DNA from: Ciona intestinalis
Lineage: Eukaryota; Chordata; Ascidiacea; Phlebobranchia; Cionidae
Reading direction: 5' to 3'
Assembly (NCBI RefSeq): GCF_000224145.3
Contig: NW_004190356.2
Location: 248,001-312,000, forward strand
DNA length: 64,000 nucleotides
In this document: positions 58,101 through 64,000 of the stretch, piece after piece
How the letters are laid out: every line of letters begins with the position of its first letter
How positions within the stretch are numbered: the stretch's first letter is position 1
Program-made: the position numbers and the translations under genes
The notes under the pieces: generated by a model
Database searches by the model: none
Seen by the model: the letters and a program-made list of their open reading frames with translations, nothing else
What the model was told of the DNA's origin: nothing

Positions 58101-61100
58101 AAAGTTTTTCCTTTTTTTTTAAATAACTTAAACACATTTGTACTGGGGATTTGAACATCCAGTAAAAGTGGGAAAATGAATATTACATGTCTCACCAAAT
58201 AGGAAAATTCGAAAAATATGAACTTATGATAGAATAGTGTTCAGATTTTAGAGTTTTTAAAAATAGGTGTATAGAAACAGTTATACAGGTTCCAAGTGAA
58301 CCAAGACTCCAATGAGAAGGAAAAATTATTCTTTAAAAAACAACAAACAATTTCCCATTCACCTTCACACCCAGCTCTCTACACAGAATCACCAGCAATG
58401 TCTTAACCGACCGAATCGAAGTTTTATTTTCATTTTTTTCATAAATAGGATGATCCTTGGGATAAGTTGACCAATATTTGTCCAACTCTGCAACCACTGC
58501 TGCCACCTAGTGAGAGTAATAATTTTGCGATTTTAAAATCATTTAATAAATAACTCGAAAACATTTAATTTTTATGTTTCTATGAAACAATGCAGTTTCT
58601 GGTTGATCAGTATTGAACAAATATTTTAAAAGAATATCGAATACATTTCAATATGTTTATATGTAATAAAATATACATGCTTTTACTGCATTTTTTTCAT
58701 TGAAATAAAAATCAATTTCTAAACCTTCAAAGGTTTATGTTGAAAAGCTTCTTTCTGTTTCTCTGGATGTAAAAACTTTGAAATAAGCCTTCCAAGTTTC
58801 CATAAGCACTGTGTAAAAATGTAAGAAAAATATTTTAATTGACACAAATGAATGAATGTTACTATAACACGATAAGGCAAATCAATTATAACAAGGATGT
58901 TCTATTTCATAAAACTTGTGTTTGCTTACGAGTTACATCATACATAGACGTCAAAGCTAGGGTGGCAGGCCTTCCCTAGAAATAGCACTGCATTAACGAG
59001 TTAACAATACAAACAAATTTGTTTCATAGGAATGCATGTTTAACTGCCCGCTGCCTTCCCTATACTGACATGGAACTTTGTTTACTGTTGATTTGTCATA
59101 GACCACATACACCCATACTAGTCAACAGTATTAGGAATCAAATGCATCACACTTTGGGTACGATGGAAGTATTTACCTATGGTGACATGTTATAGATATC
59201 TTTTGCACATTAATTAACTTCATATTGAAATAAAGCTAGTATTAGCCAACGCTTTGAAATAAGCATAAAAATTCCTTTTTTTTTTTTACACAGAATATTC
59301 ATGGTAACAAACTTCCACGTACCTTCACCACAAGTTCAATATATTTCGGGGTCGCTGTCTCCATACTGTCAGTAAGCACATGCACCACAGCACTGTTGTG
59401 ACAAATATAATATAAATGTTTGTAAAGAAACACTTTGTATTTAATATCAATAATTAAAATCAGTTTTTAATACTCTATGATCATACAGTGCACAGTGCAT
59501 GTATACATTGGTTTATACAAAATCAAAGTGAAAACTTCTTTTGAGTCATTGCTGCATTTTAAAAACCCTATATAACCTTTTCCCCTTGGTAAACTTTAAA
59601 TAGTTACAAAACCATACACAATCTTCCTGTAATATATAAATATTATATAAAAATAATTCATTTTTTAACTCCCACCAACTGTCTTTTGTGTAAAACAAAA
59701 AAGTAATAAAGAAAACTAATATATGGACTTTAAAATTTGTAAATATTTTCTATAATACTGCTTTTATACGTTATAACTGTTTAAACTACAAAGGTGTTAA
59801 AACTTTTCATTTTTTATTATTTGTTATTAAACTACTTTTTATTATTATACATTTAATTAAAAATTAGAAACAACCTTTTAAACTTTATTCATAACGAAAA
59901 TTAATAATTAAACTAAAAATTAATCACAGTTTAAATAGAAGAATGTACCTATATAACATTTCATAATTTAGTTAAAATACTCCGGACTGTACATTTTGAG
60001 ACTAAATCGCGTTTTGCAGTTTTTTTTTTTTTTAATATTTATTTAGTTTTCAAAAAAACTTTTTGGTTTTTTTTTCCCGAACTCACCATATTATGGAGGT
60101 TGGATCGCTGTGGTCGATCATCCGTAACACGAGGATGTTGAGGACTTGTAGGAGACGATCCGCGGATGTTAAGTTTGGGAGCTGATCACTGAGGAGGAGC
60201 TGAAGGATGAAACGGAAGAGATCGAAGAGGATGTACGTGGATGCTTGCGAGGCAAGCGTGTCCTGCTCGAATATCTGGGAAAATATAAACAGATACTTTT
60301 AAATTAATAGTTCGTCTTGTAGCGGTTGCATCATGGTTTAATGTAAGCGGTAAACCAAGAGGGCGAATGACCAAAATTATTAAACCACTGAAACAACGCA
60401 ATTAAATTAAAATTTATTTAATGTGTTCATATCTAACCAGGAAAAATATACTAAATTTTTAAGCCAGAGTTTCCAAAACAACATTGTGAAATTGGGTCAA
60501 AATGAATTTAAATAAATATTTTTTACTATAATTGTTCAGACACTTTTTAGCAGTAGATGTGTATTATCAAATGTCTATAATGTCCATACGAATATTTAAT
60601 GACACATTGAAAGTTAATTTTGCCAAAACTATCAGATTTTAAAAGTTTTTACCAATACTGCTTAAGACAGTTGAAAACAGGGGAAAATTGGAACGATATT
60701 TTTATTGCACAATGAAGAAAACTGCTCCAACTATTTGTTTTTATTTGCTTATTTTCTAATATAGTTTCAAGACAGCAAATGGTTAAAACATTAAAGCAAT
60801 GCTTATTAAATCTCAGGGTCACTCCCAAAATATAAATGGCTGATAAACTTTAACCTGTTTTTGTTAAATTGAAATTCAAATGATTAAACTGTATGCTTAC
60901 TACAAGTTGTGTGAAATATAGTTAGTAAATGGAACCGCTGAAGCTTCGTTATAAAATTATGGATTACCAGAAAAAAAACGCTGCTTCACTGCTTAAAAAA
61001 CATTGCTTTAAATAGCACAAATAAAACGCTGAAAGGCTTTAATGTTTCCACATATGTATCGGCGTACAAACATTTACTTACCTCAGTAATTAGAGAGTTT

Positions 61101-63824
61101 CCACATATTTTTTTATATTTTTTTTTTCACATATTTTCCACATATTTTTTTTTCCACATATTTTTTTTCCACATATTTTTTTTCTCTCACATATTTTGTT
61201 CCACATATTTTTTTTCTCAGTAATTAGAGAGTTTTCACATATGAAAGGCTTTAATGTTTTCACATATGTATCGGTTTCCACATATGTACTAACATTTGCT
61301 TACCTCAGTAATTAGAGAGATGTGACTTTTACAAAGAGATAAAAAACTTTGTTCAGTTAAGTTTGAATGTTCTTCACCAACTAATTGTTCATTAGAAGTT
61401 ATAATTGGGAGGTATCTGTGGGAAATACATTGCTTGTTTCAGTAAATTCACAAGACATCTTTACACACACTTTTTTTATCAGAAGTTTAACTTGATGATA
61501 ATTAAACATAAATGGCCCGTTTGTTTAATAGGTGTAGCGAACAGACTTATTTTCTTTCAATTAAATGTAAGTATGTTTTTAACTGTAAGCGTGTTTTTAA
61601 CAACTGTTGTTTTGTCGCTATATCCTGTCTTTTCGTTTAAAATATTTCTAAATCTTCAATACTGAAATTGAAGAGATAAAAAATGGAGTTTATATATACC
61701 AAAACATTACATTTATATTGCGACACTTTATTTGGCAAAAATTGAATATTTTAAGCAGCGTTTTTAATTTATTTTTAATTAGTAGATCTAATTTAAAGTA
61801 TTTTTTATGCCTATGCAGTTTTGTAACAAAACCGTAGCACAATATATGTAAATATAAAGAAAAAATTCTGGTCTAGAAAGTATTTTAAATCCGCACTAAG
61901 TGCTAGACGTGGTACGATTGTAAAACAGCCAGTGCATTTAAATACTTTTCATTTGTGATATTTTAACGATCGAAACATTGTAAGTCTAAATTGATCCAAC
62001 CCAGTGGTCTCTTACAATCTAAACTGCTTTAATTTTAAATTAATACACAATTACCTATTTTATTGGGATGAAAAACTCACTTATTCATTCATTCCATCAA
62101 ATATAAACCAGTAACCAGTTTACATAAACTACATAAAACTACACCATAAATATAATAACAGTATTCCACATTTGCCTAGCCCTAAACAAACTAGATTGAA
62201 CTTAATCACGCCCCACCTGTCAATCATCATACGAAGTTGTGTGGTGGCAGACATGAGAACTTGGTCAATTTTTCCCGCCAATAACGGGAACTTATCCTTG
62301 TGTTTGAGCAACTGGTATAACTGAAATTAGAAAAAGTTTTATAAGTGGATCTATTATTTTAAATCACAAATTAAACATTGCAGGATAAAACTATCTTTAT
62401 AAAAGTTTATCTAAATGTACTTACATGGTATTTTTTCACCCAAAACTGTTTTTTTTAGTAGGCTGTATTAATTTTAAAATTATAGGAAAGTTAATGTGAA
62501 TATCATTTGAGTTTCACATTGATGCATATGATATGCTCATATGGAGATAACAATCCATAATACAATAGTTTCATTTTAGCACAAGTAACTGCTTTGTGCA
62601 ATAACTATTTGCTATATACACTCAGTTTTTAAAAACCAATTTAAAAATCTACTAAGAGCCACGAATGTAAATGAATGAATAAATATGGCCACTTTATAAT
62701 ATGCCTAAAAATTGCCACATTATATTACGCCCAGTTTCCCACCTACCTCGTGCATTGCATTAATAGCAGTGTCAATATTAGGGCTTGCTACTTGAGAAAT
62801 AACCGCGTCCACTGTCGAGCTGGCTTGCGAAGAACCCGCAATATTGCTTTAAAACAAATTAATCCCAGTTTTAGTAAACATAAACTGATAAAAATTTAGA
62901 AATCAGGATAACACATTTGTAAATAGAGATTTTTAGTGGGGTTTAATCTGTTAATGTAGATGTTATATAGAAATTAAATGGTGATTTATTCTTGTGCTAG
63001 TTTCCGGTGTATTTATGAACTGCTGAAACAATAGTACAACAGTTGGAGCATTTTCTCAACCAAATAAAACCACGTTAAATATTCAATACCTCCACCATTG
63101 TATGTGTATCATTAGGCAAGTGATGATCATTGCTTCAAACCAGTGGCCACAAAAACAGTTGTCCAAAATGCTAACCATTCAGGCAACAAAAAAATGCAAT
63201 ACAAAATAAATACATTCGCTTACAAAGTTTCAAAGTAGTCAGTAAGCCTTAAGTGTTTGAAACAGAACACCCATGTTATACGTTTCGAGGTTCCCAACGA
63301 ATGACAGTCGTAATAACACAAGTGGTTTGTTTCATACACCCCGCGTAAGCTTACAAGTTACCATGTATGTTACTTTGTGGGTGATTATTTTCTGGGGAAC
63401 TTTTTTGTGGCTGATAATTTGGACAACCTATAAGTGACCACTGGATTGAAGTAATTGCTGTTAAGTGTCTGCCCAAGGACACATACGCCCACAATGGTAG
63501 CAGTGAGAAGCCTTAAACCCATTACCTCTGGGTTAGAGGCAGGTGTGCTAACCAACGTGGCGCCGAACAAATAAGTTATATTCATTCATACAAACCTGAG
63601 GCCAGGAATTCTGCTTTTTAAATTCACAAACTCCGGCAAAGGTTCCAACACAACATTGAAATCAACTGGTTTGATCTGTGAGAGGAGACGGGCAACTGAC
63701 GGTATCTTCATGGGATCCGTCTGCATCGTGTTTCCGGAGGAGTGAAGATCGTGCATCGACTCTTGAATCGTATGGGAGCTGAGGATGTTGGGTAAGTTGA
63801 TGAGAATGGGGTAATTGGGGTAAT
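55160..63824 (-). CDS. CKAP5: CKAP5/XMAP215 microtubule polymerase, C-terminal part (5' end outside window)
   Basis: Exons read: 63596-63824, 62747-62846, 62217-62320, 61304-61415, 60087-60274, 59323-59392, 58725-58808, 58363-58506, 57782-58000, 57171-57318, 56519-56586, 55808-55924, 55160-55288. The tail is diagnostic: LSIIFKKVSDRK then GLQELYDFK, QQYIRRNLKRIESEKQ, YLRERCGLKPR and the terminal ISDLKRRLAQIKQ match the C-terminus of ch-TOG/XMAP215. Upstream exons (QDTLASQASTYILFDLFRF, LLSDQLPNL) are helical repeats of the C-terminal domain; no complete TOG domain with tubulin-binding loops is in view. The protein promotes microtubule growth at plus ends and centrosomes. Exon limits are from splice motifs and frame, so small exons in the middle could be missed. 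A SINE lies right at the donor of the 63,596 exon. Confidence 0.9.
55575..55800. repeat. A-rich tandem repeat in a CKAP5 intron
   Basis: Irregular repetition of ATAAAAATAATATAAAATAG / AATAGAACAAAAAGA units, period about 25 bp, in the intron next to the 55,808 exon. Confidence 0.75.
56022..56297 (-). mobile_element. SINE, minus
   Basis: Reverse copy from ACGACAGTCGTTATAACACG through CCTCGTGCCAGCTTACGAG and GGACACATACGCCCACA to TGCCACGGCGCCGG at 56,295. In a CKAP5 intron. Confidence 0.9.
58870..59175 (-). mobile_element. SINE remnants, strongly diverged
   Basis: TTATAACAAGGATGTTCTAT and TTGCTTACGAGTTAC near 58,885-58,935, and ACATACACCCATACTAG near 59,105, in correct order but with foreign sequence between. 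Confidence 0.45.
61030..61320. repeat. Local repeat including a CKAP5 exon end plus CCACATATTTTTT array
   Basis: CTCAGTAATTAGAGAG occurs at about 61,083, 61,216 and 61,304; the first and last also carry the preceding TTAC donor complement and GAAAGGCTTTAATGTTT. Between them is an array of CCACATATTTTTTTT units (about 61,098-61,215). Confidence 0.85.
63270..63566 (-). mobile_element. SINE, minus
   Basis: Reverse copy with GACAGTCGTAATAACACAAG, TAAGTGACCACTGG, GGACACATACGCCCACAATG and the tRNA head (GTGTGCTAACCAACGTGGCG) ending GGCGCC. A further tail-like AAGTTATATTCATTCAT runs on to the exon donor at 63,596. Confidence 0.9.
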
Positions 63825-64000
63825 CTTAAATCGAGGACCTATACCATGCCACGCTGCGGGACCACACTAACATAGAATGAGAGGAGAATGTTTTTGTGGA
63901 GCAGATGATTAACATTAAACAAATAGTTTAGGAGCGTGTGGTTAAGATAAAATAACCTTATATACTTTTATGCTGCTGTCAGGCATCATGAGTCCAATAA

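Overview
The window is AT-rich chordate DNA with short, intron-dense genes. The repeats (tRNA-type SINEs beginning GGCGCCGTGG, many ~190-bp TA-flanked inverted-repeat MITEs starting AGTAGGGTGGGGGAAGATGG, a Ty3/Gypsy fossil with integrase ahead of reverse transcriptase) and the gene content point to a tunicate, most likely Ciona. That assignment is inference from the sequence; no search was run.

Layout. 50-5,027: two METTL27-like methyltransferase genes (-), the first cut by the window edge. 7,669-10,709: a receptor with about twelve LDL-receptor class A modules fused to a rhodopsin-type 7TM domain (-). 14,190-20,466: a ten-exon SLC22 organic-ion transporter (-). 20,500-28,400: gene-free and filled with nested mobile elements, including the Gmr1-like Gypsy fossil. 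28,903-34,207: two nearly identical METTL27-like models (-) on either side of a 125-N gap. 36,132-46,891: a TBC1D10/EPI64-type Rab-GAP gene (-) with two exons shown twice around a second 125-N gap. 48,562-50,128: RAB5IF then ARL6IP4 (+), closely spaced. 50,377-51,051: a C22orf15-like gene (-). 53,366-54,805: an intronless cyclic-nucleotide-binding-domain gene (+). 55,160-63,824: the 3' part of a CKAP5/XMAP215 gene (-), running off the right edge.

The main structural point is that both N gaps are flanked by the same sequence ending exactly at the gap on one side and starting exactly at the gap on the other. This is what unmerged overlapping contig ends from two haplotypes look like. The third METTL27-like model and the doubled TBC1D10 exons are therefore probably assembly artefacts, leaving three METTL27-like genes.

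Other points of note are the LDLa-7TM receptor without leucine-rich repeats and with an altered DRY motif; mobile elements lying within 10 nt of three splice donors; a GC-AG intron; a filled/empty-site pair that defines a nested MITE; a possible RAB5IF-ARL6IP4 operon; and a locally triplicated exon end in the CKAP5 gene. The genes are mostly unrelated housekeeping, transport and signalling functions; only the METTL27 paralogues and the RAB5IF-ARL6IP4 pair look linked by position.
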